Shown in pieces: positions 1 through 8,579 of a stretch of 64,000 bases of DNA. Position 1 is the first letter of the stretch; the number at the start of each line of letters is the position of its first letter. The DNA lies in contig NZ_BAABHD010000075.1 of NCBI RefSeq assembly GCF_039541915.1, positions 33,024 through 97,023 of the forward strand, in the 5' to 3' direction. A program made the position numbers and the translations under genes. The notes beneath the pieces were generated by a model. The model saw nothing but the letters and a program-made list of their open reading frames with translations. It searched no databases and was not told where the DNA came from. Source of the stretch: Nibrella saemangeumensis. GTDB lineage: Bacteria; Bacteroidota; Bacteroidia; Cytophagales; Spirosomataceae.

Positions 1-1
1 G

Positions 2-181
2 GCAAATAGCCTGAAACAGGTAATGGATTTTGCACCGGGCTTTTTGCCCAAGATAGTTGTCGTGAATGATTGTATGTCGGACGTAACCGGCCTGGGTCAT
101 TTAGCTGACCCTATTTATGCTGCGGCTCGTGAGCGAGGAGTCCGGTTTGCTGAGTCGGAAACGTTGGTTATAGAAAGTTGA
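2..181 (+). CDS. C-terminal end of an unrecognised protein (5' truncated)
   Basis: Only the last 59 codons are inside the window, in an open frame running from the left edge to a TGA at 179-181. The visible tail reads as an ordinary folded cytoplasmic protein: hydrophobic beta-like stretch PKIVVVND followed by CMSDVTGLGHLADPIY, an Arg/Glu-rich helix and a final ETLVIES. I do not recognise the family and the start is outside the window. No membrane segment or repeat is visible. It lies 16 bp upstream of the PAP2 phosphatase gene on the same strand and may be co-transcribed with it. That it is a gene is fairly likely from the clean frame and codon use; its function is unknown. Confidence 0.5.
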   Translation, partial: ANSLKQVMDFAPGFLPKIVVVNDCMSDVTGLGHLADPIYAAARERGVRFAESETLVIES

Positions 182-197
182 ATGACTGAATAATTGA

Positions 198-851
198 ATG
201 ATTGACTTATTTCGTAAGAACCGCGCTTTTTTTCTGACTTATTTGGTGGCGCTGGTGGGGGTAGGCATACTCCAACTCATTTACACGAAGGAAGAACTCA
301 TCCGGTGGGTAAATTCCTACAACGCACCCTGGGCAGACGTGTTCTTCGACAATGCAACCTACCTCGGCGACGGAGCGTTTTCGTTCATCATCATTGCGAT
401 CCTATTCATCCGGTCGAAGTGGATGGGTATTCTGGCCAGTGGAAGCTTTGCTATTTCAGGGTTACTATCAATCTTTCTGAAACGAGTAGTATTTCCGCAT
501 AATCTGCGACCGTTGAAATACTTTGAACATTCGGATTGGGAGTACCACGTTCTTAAGGGACTTGACATCCACAGCTACAATAGCTTTCCCTCAGGGCACA
601 CCATCACCGCATTCGCCGTTTTCAGTCTGCTGGCCATGCTCGACGAGCGGAAAGGCCGGGGTTGGGCGTTGGCGCTGTTAGCTATACTCGTAGGCTATTC
701 CCGTGTTTACCTGTTTCAGCATTTTGTAGAAGATGTGTATGCGGGCTCTATTGTGGGAACACTGTCTACGCTCCTGGTATTCTACTATTTTAACTTATGG
801 CGCGAACGTCGCCGGCTTAAAGAGCGAACCGAGAGTATGGGCGATTTATAA
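198..851 (+). CDS. PAP2 superfamily membrane phosphatase
   Basis: A 217-residue integral membrane protein of the phosphatidic acid phosphatase type 2 family, which removes phosphate from lipid phosphates or undecaprenyl pyrophosphate at the outer face of the inner membrane. The family signature is visible: a Lys/Arg-rich motif ending in RP (KRVVFPHNLRP, spacing slightly longer than the usual K-x6-RP), PSGHT at about residue 130 and SR-x5-H-x3-D (SRVYLFQHFVED) at about residue 167, which holds the nucleophilic His. Five or six hydrophobic segments fit the fold. The next gene, the GT39 glycosyltransferase, is convergent with only 10 bp between stops. A glycan-lipid recycling role (UppP/BacA-like activity) is plausible next to a polyprenyl-dependent glycosyltransferase, but this is inference. 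Confidence 0.85.
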   Translation: MIDLFRKNRAFFLTYLVALVGVGILQLIYTKEELIRWVNSYNAPWADVFFDNATYLGDGAFSFIIIAILFIRSKWMGILASGSFAISGLLSIFLKRVVFPHNLRPLKYFEHSDWEYHVLKGLDIHSYNSFPSGHTITAFAVFSLLAMLDERKGRGWALALLAILVGYSRVYLFQHFVEDVYAGSIVGTLSTLLVFYYFNLWRERRRLKERTESMGDL

Positions 852-861
852 GAAGCGGGCT

Positions 862-2523
862 CTATCGGAATACTCTTCGGCGGAAAAAGACAAAGCCATT
901 TTCTTCGCTGATTAACTCCAGATTTGGATTATAGCGGTAATCATCCGCTGATGTTATCTTTGTAATCAGAAACGTCGGCTTATCTACTGGGCCGTTCAGC
1001 AGGTAGTTCTCGTCGCGGGTTTTGGGGTTTACCGGGGGCTTTTTCCGGAAGTAAAAGAGCTGGGCGTAGCTTTTATAGCCAATCGGTTCCACGTAAACAT
1101 CCTGGTCCTGCTTAGCCTGGTAAAAGTCGATGACGGTGCCCTGGGTATACTGCTCTATTTTTGGCACCACCTGCGCCAGATAGAAAAGTAAACAGATGGC
1201 GGTAGTCAGGTAAAGACCGGTTACGGCCCGGAAGCCGGCTCGTGGCACCCGCACAATCCACCAGATAATGGCGATGCCGTACAGTAGCCCAATCAGCCAC
1301 TCCCAGCCTGCCCAATCTACAGGGGCCTGAAGATTCGCTACGGCAAAAGGGTCCTTAATATACGGGGTAAGTGCAGCGGCATTCATGCCGACCAGCGGCA
1401 CGGCCGCCAGCAATAAGCCCCAGATGCTACCGATAAAGATAAGGCCAATAGTCGTCCAGCGGTTCCAGCTAACCCTGCCGGTCAGGTACTGATGCAGATG
1501 ATATGCCGCCAGATACGATACCGGGAACCACGCCATGGACGAGTAGTGGACAATCTTTGTCCGGACGATAGAGAACAGAATCATCACGACCCAGAAGAGA
1601 ATCACCATCCACTGCCGAAACATTTCGCCATTCACCGGTTTATCAGTATCTGAAGCGGGAGCGGCTTTCCAGGCTTTAAGGTAGCGAATGGCCAGTACTG
1701 AAATAGGAAAGCAGCCCAGCAGCACCACCACAAAGTGATAAAAGAATGGCTGCGCGTGACCGGCGTCTGGTGTGACAAACAGGCGAATCTGGTAATCGAT
1801 AAACTCCTGAAAGAACCACCACCCGTTCTGAGCCAGCTCCAGTCCAAACCAGAGGGATGCTACCACCAGCGCACAACCCAGCAACAGCAGGATATTGCGG
1901 AAACTCAGGACAGGACGGAAGCGCTGAAGCCCCCAATAAATCAGGAAGGTCAGCGCCGGCAGCAGTCCGCCGACCGGTCCTTTGGTCAGCACGGCTAGTC
2001 CAATGAATAGTCCCGACAGGGCTGAATAGCGAGTGGCGCGGGATGTACCATATACCGAAACGGCGTTGACCAGATACCAGACACCCATGAAAATAAAGAA
2101 GTTGAAAGTCGGGTCGATAATGCCGGATTTGAAATAGAGGTGGGGCGTAAAGGAGCCCAGATACCCAAGTGCCCAAAGCAACCCAAACTGTGGATTGTAA
2201 AGCCGACGGCCGATGAGGTAAAGGATTACTAAGGTAATAATGCCAATAATTGCATTGGGAAACCGGGCGGCAAACTCGCCGATGCCGAAGACTTTCATGG
2301 CGGTAGCCTGCATCCAGAAGAACAGGGGTGGCTTTTCCCAGAACGGCTCAAAGTTAATTTGAACCCGCGTGAAGTTACCGGTCACCAGCATCTCCCGCGC
2401 CGATTCGGCGAAATTGATTTCGTCCCAGTCGAACAGGTGTACCCGTCCCAGAAAGGGTATGTAGAACAGAATGCCAAGAAACAGCAAGACAAGCGGATAG
2501 AACCGGGGTGGAATTTTAAGCAT
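862..2523 (-). CDS. GT39/ArnT-like polyprenyl-phosphate sugar glycosyltransferase
   Basis: A 553-residue multi-pass membrane protein of the PMT/ArnT (glycosyltransferase family 39, GT-C fold) group. These enzymes move a sugar from a polyprenyl-phosphate carrier to lipid A, protein or another acceptor on the periplasmic side. The first periplasmic loop carries the acidic motif expected for GT-C enzymes, DWDEINFAESAREML, close to residue 32, followed by WEKPPLFFW, which matches the ArnT/PMT pattern (E-KPP). About eleven hydrophobic segments follow, and a soluble tail ends the protein. The natural acceptor cannot be told from sequence. A -7-like element lies 35 bp upstream of the ATG, so it may have its own promoter although the TrpD2-like gene is just 61 bp upstream on the same strand. 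Confidence 0.85.
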   Translation of the reverse strand: MLKIPPRFYPLVLLFLGILFYIPFLGRVHLFDWDEINFAESAREMLVTGNFTRVQINFEPFWEKPPLFFWMQATAMKVFGIGEFAARFPNAIIGIITLVILYLIGRRLYNPQFGLLWALGYLGSFTPHLYFKSGIIDPTFNFFIFMGVWYLVNAVSVYGTSRATRYSALSGLFIGLAVLTKGPVGGLLPALTFLIYWGLQRFRPVLSFRNILLLLGCALVVASLWFGLELAQNGWWFFQEFIDYQIRLFVTPDAGHAQPFFYHFVVVLLGCFPISVLAIRYLKAWKAAPASDTDKPVNGEMFRQWMVILFWVVMILFSIVRTKIVHYSSMAWFPVSYLAAYHLHQYLTGRVSWNRWTTIGLIFIGSIWGLLLAAVPLVGMNAAALTPYIKDPFAVANLQAPVDWAGWEWLIGLLYGIAIIWWIVRVPRAGFRAVTGLYLTTAICLLFYLAQVVPKIEQYTQGTVIDFYQAKQDQDVYVEPIGYKSYAQLFYFRKKPPVNPKTRDENYLLNGPVDKPTFLITKITSADDYRYNPNLELISEENGFVFFRRRVFR

Positions 2524-2557
2524 GAATCAGCGGGTGCCCGGTGGTACAGGCATGGTG

Positions 2558-2565
2558 CAAAGGTA
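2558..2565 (-). promoter_or_regulatory. Bacteroidota -7 promoter element upstream of the GT39 gene
   Basis: On the minus strand the bases read TACCTTTG, an exact match to TAnnTTTG. No clear TTG lies 18-22 bp upstream. The element sits 35 bp before the ATG at 2523, a sensible distance for a short leader. Confidence 0.4.
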
Positions 2566-2584
2566 ACAAAACCGGGTGTGTTCT

Positions 2585-3871
2585 TTACTTAAGCTGACTG
2601 GCAATCCACTCCATACCCCGGTCGAGCATCAGACACGCTAATCGGACGCGGTTGTCAAAATCAGCGTTCCCCGTCTCTTTGGTCTTCAGGTACTGCCGCA
2701 CCAGCCGGACATTATCCGTTACCTGAAGCGGAGCTACGTCCTCATCGGTCTCGGTCCGATAGGGATTAAACACCGGAAGACTGGCGTCGAAATGCTGGAA
2801 GAAGAGGTGATTGCTCTCCGTTCGTACGGCACACAGAATACCACTGGCGCGGGAGATAGAGGGTGCCAGACTGCCTTCCAGTCCCCGCTTCATCACCACC
2901 ACCGCGTCAAAACCCGCCATCAGCGCCAGTTCCGCCATTTTCATCTGGTACGTGATATGAAATACGGAGGTGACGAGCACACGGGCCCGGCAGGGGTTCA
3001 GGACTTTTTCGAGGGTGGCGAGAAACGGTCGTTTAATCATGGCGCGTCGGCGGTCGACCCAGCGGTCGAGGGCGGGGGAGAGGGCTTTCTGGTCGAGTAT
3101 CCAGCCGAACGGCTCTTCGGGGGTGTGGAGTTCGTGGTTGCTCTGGAGCATCGGACACCCCAGGTACAGGTACAGGTCGTGGGCGTTTACACCATACTTA
3201 GGTCCGGCGGTGCGACCCACCGAGGATATCACACCATAGCCTCGCTTTTGCAGGTGATTGGCCAGCAGTGGGGTAATCAGGTACGAATGCTCAACGCCAT
3301 CGAACGGCTCGGCCAGTTGAATGATGGTCTGATTAATAGTAGCCGGCTGTTGAAAACCGGGGGTGATGGTCTCCATCGCGGCATCATACAGCCCCTTGTA
3401 TTCATCATTGGTTTCGTGACGAACCCGCAGGATGCTGGCCGCCATGGCCCGAAACGTCTCGCAGGAGGCATCCGGCCCTTGCTCATCGGAGAACAGGTAA
3501 GTACCCAACTGGTGGGCCTCGCTGGTGCGGAGGGTATGCCCGCGCAATAGTTTGGTGCCGATAGGCAGTAGGCGGGTCGGCAGTTCGGGGCAGAGCTTGT
3601 TAATCAGGAACGTAGGGTGTGAGAAAGCACCCCGGCCGAAAATCGTTTCGAGTTGCCGTTCCTCGTCGGTGGGGCCTTTCGTAATGAGTGCACCAATAAA
3701 CGCGCCTTTTTGCAGCGGGTCGGTCTCAGGGGACAACAGGGCCTGTCTGCACTCCTGGAGTAAGTCAGTGGGTAACGGTTTACTACCGTGTTTGCCGATA
3801 CCGATGTATTGGATGCCGCGCCCAAGTACAGTCGCTGTCGGTTCGGTCAGTACGCTGTTTAACGGTTGCAT
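2585..3871 (-). CDS. TrpD2/YbiB-like protein (anthranilate phosphoribosyltransferase fold)
   Basis: A 428-residue soluble protein that I assign to the glycosyl-transferase a/b fold shared by anthranilate phosphoribosyltransferase (TrpD) and TrpD2/YbiB. The N-terminal helical part contains KGAFIGALITKGPTDEER, and the C-terminal part holds the glycine-rich region and MKRGLEGSLAPSISRAS, which resembles the TrpD2 family's K-x-EGS segment. No other trp genes are near, so a role in tryptophan synthesis is unlikely. TrpD2 of E. coli (YbiB) is a nucleic-acid-binding protein without known phosphoribosyltransferase activity; whether that holds here is inference. The ATG at 3871 follows a 170-bp gap with no recognisable gene. 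Confidence 0.65.
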   Translation of the reverse strand: MQPLNSVLTEPTATVLGRGIQYIGIGKHGSKPLPTDLLQECRQALLSPETDPLQKGAFIGALITKGPTDEERQLETIFGRGAFSHPTFLINKLCPELPTRLLPIGTKLLRGHTLRTSEAHQLGTYLFSDEQGPDASCETFRAMAASILRVRHETNDEYKGLYDAAMETITPGFQQPATINQTIIQLAEPFDGVEHSYLITPLLANHLQKRGYGVISSVGRTAGPKYGVNAHDLYLYLGCPMLQSNHELHTPEEPFGWILDQKALSPALDRWVDRRRAMIKRPFLATLEKVLNPCRARVLVTSVFHITYQMKMAELALMAGFDAVVVMKRGLEGSLAPSISRASGILCAVRTESNHLFFQHFDASLPVFNPYRTETDEDVAPLQVTDNVRLVRQYLKTKETGNADFDNRVRLACLMLDRGMEWIASQLK

Positions 3872-4041
3872 AAGCAGTGGGAAGAGCCGTTAACGTTTTG
3901 ACAAGATCTATCAAAGTTGTAAGGAAAATTTCCGGAAACCTACTCGAAGGCGTTAGAATTTCTTTAGAAGCCAAATAAAATTTTATAGTAGCACGATAGC
4001 ACAAAAATTTATGATTTAACGTTTAAACAAAAAGGTGCCAT

Positions 4042-4980
4042 TTAGCTACGGAAGTATAGTTGCAGGAAGGCGGCCAGTTCCATCAACCAGGCCACGCCGA
4101 GGTGAATGAGTACCCCGCCCCAGATGCTTCGACTGTACAAGGCAAAGACGCCTAACAGATACCCACCAACCAGGGAAGAGATGGTTTCGCCCAGCGGTTT
4201 GCCGAAGTGAATACTGGCATATACTACAATCATCGACAGTACGGTACCGGGGCCTAACAACCGGCTTAGCCCAATAACCAGAAAGCCCCGAAACATTAGT
4301 TCGGTCGGTATAAAGTCCCAACCGTAGGCGAGTTCAAAAATGAGCGCCGTTACCCACTCCGGTACGCCGAAAAACTCGTTGGCATTGGTGTCTTTATAGC
4401 TCGGGTAGAAGCTTAAGAAATCGGGCTGAAACGAGGCCCAGGTTATCAGCGGCACCATTATCAGCAGCAGACCGGCGTACATTTGCAGCCCCGCCCGCTT
4501 GGGACGTATTCCATAAAAGCCGGTATGCTCGCGATCCCACAAGCGGTAGTACAGGTACAGCGGCAAAGCCACGGTAATTACAGAATGCAGGTTGCTGAGG
4601 CAGCGATAGGCAAACGTGTAAATCTCTCCATCGAACAGTTGCTCACTCCAGGACACATAGCCGTAGAAACCGGCGTAGTACGAGTAGACGGTCAGCCCAA
4701 ACAGGGTATGTATCCAGAATCGTCGCTGGCGGAGCACATCCTGTTGCCGATGGAAGTACGTCCATATCAGCACACCTCCGTAATAAGCGACCGAATACAG
4801 GCAGAAATACAAGAGCGGGCGCATATAGCTGCCCCGGTAGTTGTCGATGATGCTGTTTTCGAGGTCCAGCCAGTAGTTGATGGCTATCAGTATAGCGGCA
4901 TACAGGGCCGTGGTCAGGTAGAGGTCAGTCCGGAAATCAGCTTGTAGGTGGGTGCGCAGGTAGCGCCAGAGCGTACGCAT
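4042..4980 (-). CDS. CPBP family intramembrane metalloprotease
   Basis: A 312-residue membrane protein with a C-terminal CPBP (Abi/CAAX protease and bacteriocin-processing) domain. These are glutamate proteases or zinc proteases buried in the membrane. The motif order is visible near residue 227: TELMFRGF (normally EExxxRG, so the first Glu is Thr here), then ASIHFGKP and finally LIHLGVAW, the three polar sites expected in successive helices. Roughly eight hydrophobic segments are present and the N-terminal half is a family-specific membrane region. It is divergent from the SDR gene, with 51 bp between the two ATGs. Substrate unknown. The replaced first Glu is worth noting, since the second Glu is the more conserved catalytic residue. 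Confidence 0.75.
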   Translation of the reverse strand: MRTLWRYLRTHLQADFRTDLYLTTALYAAILIAINYWLDLENSIIDNYRGSYMRPLLYFCLYSVAYYGGVLIWTYFHRQQDVLRQRRFWIHTLFGLTVYSYYAGFYGYVSWSEQLFDGEIYTFAYRCLSNLHSVITVALPLYLYYRLWDREHTGFYGIRPKRAGLQMYAGLLLIMVPLITWASFQPDFLSFYPSYKDTNANEFFGVPEWVTALIFELAYGWDFIPTELMFRGFLVIGLSRLLGPGTVLSMIVVYASIHFGKPLGETISSLVGGYLLGVFALYSRSIWGGVLIHLGVAWLMELAAFLQLYFRS

Positions 4981-5031
4981 AGTATTCGCAAAATAAAGCT
5001 ATTTTCGGAGCGAATCTATGACAAAACGAAC

Positions 5032-5790
5032 ATGGCTGATTTTAATAAACAGGTAGCGCTTGTCACCGGAGCGGCATCGGGTATTGGCCGGGCCACGGCA
5101 CTCGCCTTTGCCCGGCAGGGGGCCGAGGTGATAGTCTCCGACGTTAATGCCGAAGGTGGACAGGAAACCGTCGCTCTGATACAGGAAGCCGGTGGTAAAG
5201 CAACATTCATCCCCTGCAACGTCGCCGATCCCGATGAAGTGGAGGCCCTCATCCGGCAGACGGTGGAGACTTACGGCCGGCTCGATATTGGTATCAACAA
5301 CGCTGGCATTGGCGGAACCTTCGCAAAGTTTATTGACCAAACACTGGACGATTGGAACCGGATGCTGGCCGTAAACCTGAGTGGTGTTTTTTACTGCATG
5401 CAGGCTGAAATACGGCAGATGTTGGCGCAGGGTGGGGGCAAAATTGTCAATATCTCGTCGATTGCCGGGGTGCGGGGTATGCCGAATGGGGCACCCTATA
5501 GTGCCGCCAAGCACGGCGTATTAGGTCTGACTAAAACAGCCGCGCTGGAATATGTTCGGCAGAATATTCGGGTCAACGCCGTTTGTCCGGTATATACCCA
5601 TTCGGGTATGGTGCATGAGTTAATGAATATGGCACCGGGAATGGAAGAACGGATGCGCCGGGTTATTCCAATTGGGCGATTTGGGCAGCCTGAAGAAATT
5701 GCGCAGGCCATTCTGTGGCTGTGTTCCGACGAAAATGCCTTTTGTACCGGTCAGGCTATTCAGATGGACGGTGGGCTTACGGCGGGATAA
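5032..5790 (+). CDS. Short-chain dehydrogenase/reductase (SDR), FabG-like
   Basis: A 252-residue classical SDR that oxidises an alcohol or reduces a ketone with NAD(P)(H). It has the cofactor motif TGAASGIG at about residue 12-19, NNAGIGG in the middle, the catalytic Ser in ISSIAG near residue 142 and YSAAK with catalytic Tyr near residue 155. I chose the ATG at 5032 because the cofactor motif then begins at the usual distance; an in-frame extension to 4948 would overlap the divergent CPBP gene. The substrate cannot be read from sequence. It lies in front of acyl-CoA dehydrogenase genes, so 3-hydroxyacyl substrates are an attractive but unproved idea. It ends 3 bp from the convergent deacetylase gene. 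Confidence 0.88.
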   Translation: MADFNKQVALVTGAASGIGRATALAFARQGAEVIVSDVNAEGGQETVALIQEAGGKATFIPCNVADPDEVEALIRQTVETYGRLDIGINNAGIGGTFAKFIDQTLDDWNRMLAVNLSGVFYCMQAEIRQMLAQGGGKIVNISSIAGVRGMPNGAPYSAAKHGVLGLTKTAALEYVRQNIRVNAVCPVYTHSGMVHELMNMAPGMEERMRRVIPIGRFGQPEEIAQAILWLCSDENAFCTGQAIQMDGGLTAG

Positions 5791-5793
5791 GCG

Positions 5794-6726
5794 TCAGGGA
5801 TTCCTTTGCACCAACTCATTGATGGTGGCAGGCACCTCCGGTTCACCTTTAAAGAAAGCGCCTTGCTTGCCCTGGGTCAGCGCCCAGCGGTGCAGCCAGG
5901 AAATGCCACCTTTGCCCACATAGCGGTCTGCCGACTGGTAGGCGGGGTCTTTTAGCGCTTCGTCCAGCGAGACAAACGAATAGCCTTTCCTGTGTAAGGC
6001 GGTCAGTAATTGCCCAAGGTAATCGGCGTTAATAGCGTTGGCGTGTAAGAGTAGCGTTTGTGGTATCTGCCGGCCAAACAGCGAATCAGACTGCGCTTCG
6101 TAGTAGTCTATGTAGCTGGTCATGTAGGCGATGTATTGCCGACCCACCTCAGCCGCCAGCGTTTTACCGTCCTGTAGTAAGGCATTATCGTAAGCGCGGG
6201 AAAACAAATAGTCGGAATTATCGACGGTAACGGGTGCTTCACGGTAGCCGCGCTGGGTCAGTAACTGCTCAATGGAGTCTTTCTTCGCCTGAGTTGGACC
6301 TTTGCGGAGAAACGGATGCCGGAAGTACCGAAACGATTTACCTCGTCTTTCAACCAGGTCTTTCGTCAGTTGCTCACCTTTGATAACATCTTCGGCGTAT
6401 TCGGCGGATGAAATCTGGTTGATGTCCTTATGCGCGTAGGTGTGGTTTCCCAGCTCCACACCGGCATCGAGCCATTTGGTTAGGAGCGCCAACTGGCTTT
6501 TGTCAGGCTGACCATCGGAATAAAGTAACCGCCCAATCACAAAGCCGATAGCCGGCGCTTTGTGGTCTTTCAGATGCTTCAGCAGGCGGTGGGTCATCTG
6601 GACTTTCTGTTCCGATGTACGGTAATAGTTGGAAACCGTCGGCAGGTCGTCAATGGTTATGGCAATTTTCTTCTGAGCTTGCACACAACCGGAAACCAGG
6701 AGAAGGGCAATGAGGAGAAAGCGCAT
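5794..6726 (-). CDS. Polysaccharide deacetylase (NodB fold) lipoprotein
   Basis: A 310-residue exported protein with an N-terminal lipobox (LLLVSGC, lipidated Cys at about residue 14) and a NodB-homology deacetylase domain. Metal-binding motifs are present: TIDDLP at the start of the domain and GNHTYAHKD (H-x3-H) near residue 85-95, plus an RHPFLRKG arginine motif. Such enzymes remove N- or O-acetyl groups from cell-wall or exopolysaccharide sugars, or related substrates. The C-terminal 40 residues are a family-specific tail. It is divergent from the acyl-CoA dehydrogenase gene with 59 bp between starts. Its substrate is not determined by the neighbours. Confidence 0.83.
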   Translation of the reverse strand: MRFLLIALLLVSGCVQAQKKIAITIDDLPTVSNYYRTSEQKVQMTHRLLKHLKDHKAPAIGFVIGRLLYSDGQPDKSQLALLTKWLDAGVELGNHTYAHKDINQISSAEYAEDVIKGEQLTKDLVERRGKSFRYFRHPFLRKGPTQAKKDSIEQLLTQRGYREAPVTVDNSDYLFSRAYDNALLQDGKTLAAEVGRQYIAYMTSYIDYYEAQSDSLFGRQIPQTLLLHANAINADYLGQLLTALHRKGYSFVSLDEALKDPAYQSADRYVGKGGISWLHRWALTQGKQGAFFKGEPEVPATINELVQRNP

Positions 6727-6785
6727 GTTTATGCAATGTTTATTATACGTTAAAAGTACCTAAGCGAAACGGATATATTATTACG

Positions 6786-8579
6786 ATGGCTAACCATTTT
6801 TATTCCAAACGTGACCTCACCTTTCACCTGTACGAAGTGCTGAATGCGGAGCAGTTAACTCGCTTACCCTATTTTCAGGACCATAACCGGGAGTCTTTTG
6901 AGATGGTGCTGGACGCGGCCGGTCAAATAGCTGAGTCGATGTTGAAGCCGCTGCTGACGGAGATGGACCGGAAAGAACCGCAGTTGGTCGACGGCAAAAT
7001 TCGAGTCCATTCGGGTATAAGGCCAATCATCCGGCGGTTTGGCGACGATGGGTGGATTAACGCGCCGTTCTCGTACGAAGAAGGTGGTCAGCAATTCCCG
7101 GCTACTATCATGAATGCCGCTACCTTTATTTTCGGGGCAGCTAACTACTCATCCAGCGTATTTCCGTTTCTGACTACCGGAGCTGCCAACCTACTGCGTA
7201 GCTTCGGTTCTCCGGAGCTCATTGAGACCTTCACCCCAAATATGTACGCCGGACGCTGGCAGGGAACCATGGCCCTGACGGAACCCGACGCCGGCAGTTC
7301 GCTCTCCGACATTACCACCACCGCCGAAGCAACCGACCAACCGGGTGTTTACAAAATTCGTGGGCAAAAGATTTACATATCCGCCGGTGACCATGATGCC
7401 TGTGAGAACATAGTTCATCTGATGCTGGCTAAAATCAAGAGCGGTCCTTTGGGCGCTAAGGGTATATCCCTGTTTGCCGTACCGCAGAAGCGCCCGGAGA
7501 ATGGTCATCTACTCGATAACGATGTCTTAACGGCGGGCGTTTATCACAAAATGGGTTACAAGGGCGCACCCATTGCCCACCTGATGGTTGGCTCCAACGA
7601 TGGCTGTATTGGGTATCTGGTCGGTGAGCCGCACAAGGGGCTCAGTTATATGTTCCAGATGATGAACGAAGCCCGCATTGGCGTAGGGATGAACGCGGTA
7701 TCCATAGGCACCGCAGCGTACTACGCATCACTGGAGTACGCCCGAGAACGTCCGCAGGGCCGACCTATCGCAGAGAAAGACCCTAGTAGACCCCAGGTGC
7801 CCATTATCCGCCATGCCGATGTCAAGCGGATGCTGCTGTTCCAGAAAGCGGTTTTGGAAGGCTCCCTGGGATTATTGTTGCAGTGCAGCTACTATGCCGA
7901 TTTGGTACATGCCGCCGAGGGAGACGAGAAAGAAAAGGCGGCTCTGTTGCTGGATTTGCTAACCCCCATCGCCAAATCGTACCCTTCCGAGATGGGCTGT
8001 CTGACTACCAGTGCGTCTGTGCAGATTCTGGGTGGTGCGGGATATACGACTGACTTTCCGGTGGAGCAGTTCTACCGCGAAGCCCGGATTCACCCCATCC
8101 ACGAAGGAACAACCGGAATCCACGGCCTTGATTTGCTGGGCCGGAAGGTAATAATGCACAACGGCAAAGCCGTGACGCTTCTGCTGGCCGAAATCCAAAC
8201 CGATATGGCTGCGGCACAAGTATCTCCAGAAGGCGAAGCGCTAAGCAACCAGCTTGGAGCGGCTCTGGTTGTGCTGGACAAGGTGACCCGGCACCTGCTC
8301 AGCCTGGCCCCATCTGATACGGAAGCTTTTTTGGCTGATGCTACCCTTTATCTCGAACTATTCGGCCATGTTGTCATTGCGTGGCAGTGGCTCCGACAGA
8401 CTACAGTCGCGCGACAGGCGATAGCGAATGTTCATGACGATGACCAAAATTTTTATCAGGGAAAACTGATGGCCGCCCGTTACTTTTATGAATACGAATT
8501 AGTGAAAATCCACGCGCTCTCCCGGCGGCTAATCTCCGCCGACCGGGTAACGATTGAGATGCAAAATGAATGGTTCTAG
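6786..8579 (+). CDS. Acyl-CoA dehydrogenase with C-terminal extension (DmdC/long type)
   Basis: A 597-residue flavoprotein of the acyl-CoA dehydrogenase superfamily. The usual N-terminal helical, middle beta and C-terminal helical domains are followed by an extra helical domain, as in the roughly 600-residue class that includes DmdC-type 3-methylmercaptopropionyl-CoA dehydrogenases. Visible landmarks are MALTEPDAGSSLSDI (the flavin/substrate loop of the middle domain) and QILGGAGYTTDFPVEQFYREARI with the following IHEGTTGIHGLDLLGRK, the standard C-terminal signature. It likely forms an alpha-beta double bond in an acyl-CoA. It is first in a plus-strand run reaching 13234. Its exact chain-length preference is unknown. 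Confidence 0.9.
   Translation: MANHFYSKRDLTFHLYEVLNAEQLTRLPYFQDHNRESFEMVLDAAGQIAESMLKPLLTEMDRKEPQLVDGKIRVHSGIRPIIRRFGDDGWINAPFSYEEGGQQFPATIMNAATFIFGAANYSSSVFPFLTTGAANLLRSFGSPELIETFTPNMYAGRWQGTMALTEPDAGSSLSDITTTAEATDQPGVYKIRGQKIYISAGDHDACENIVHLMLAKIKSGPLGAKGISLFAVPQKRPENGHLLDNDVLTAGVYHKMGYKGAPIAHLMVGSNDGCIGYLVGEPHKGLSYMFQMMNEARIGVGMNAVSIGTAAYYASLEYARERPQGRPIAEKDPSRPQVPIIRHADVKRMLLFQKAVLEGSLGLLLQCSYYADLVHAAEGDEKEKAALLLDLLTPIAKSYPSEMGCLTTSASVQILGGAGYTTDFPVEQFYREARIHPIHEGTTGIHGLDLLGRKVIMHNGKAVTLLLAEIQTDMAAAQVSPEGEALSNQLGAALVVLDKVTRHLLSLAPSDTEAFLADATLYLELFGHVVIAWQWLRQTTVARQAIANVHDDDQNFYQGKLMAARYFYEYELVKIHALSRRLISADRVTIEMQNEWF

Noticed and set aside
2792..3550. A 252-residue plus-strand open frame
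   Set aside because: It lies entirely opposite the TrpD2-like gene and has the odd composition of a mirrored frame, with no domain signal.
4948..5031. Possible N-terminal extension of the SDR gene
   Set aside because: It overlaps the divergent CPBP gene and has no resemblance to the SDR start; ATG 5032 puts the cofactor motif at the usual place.
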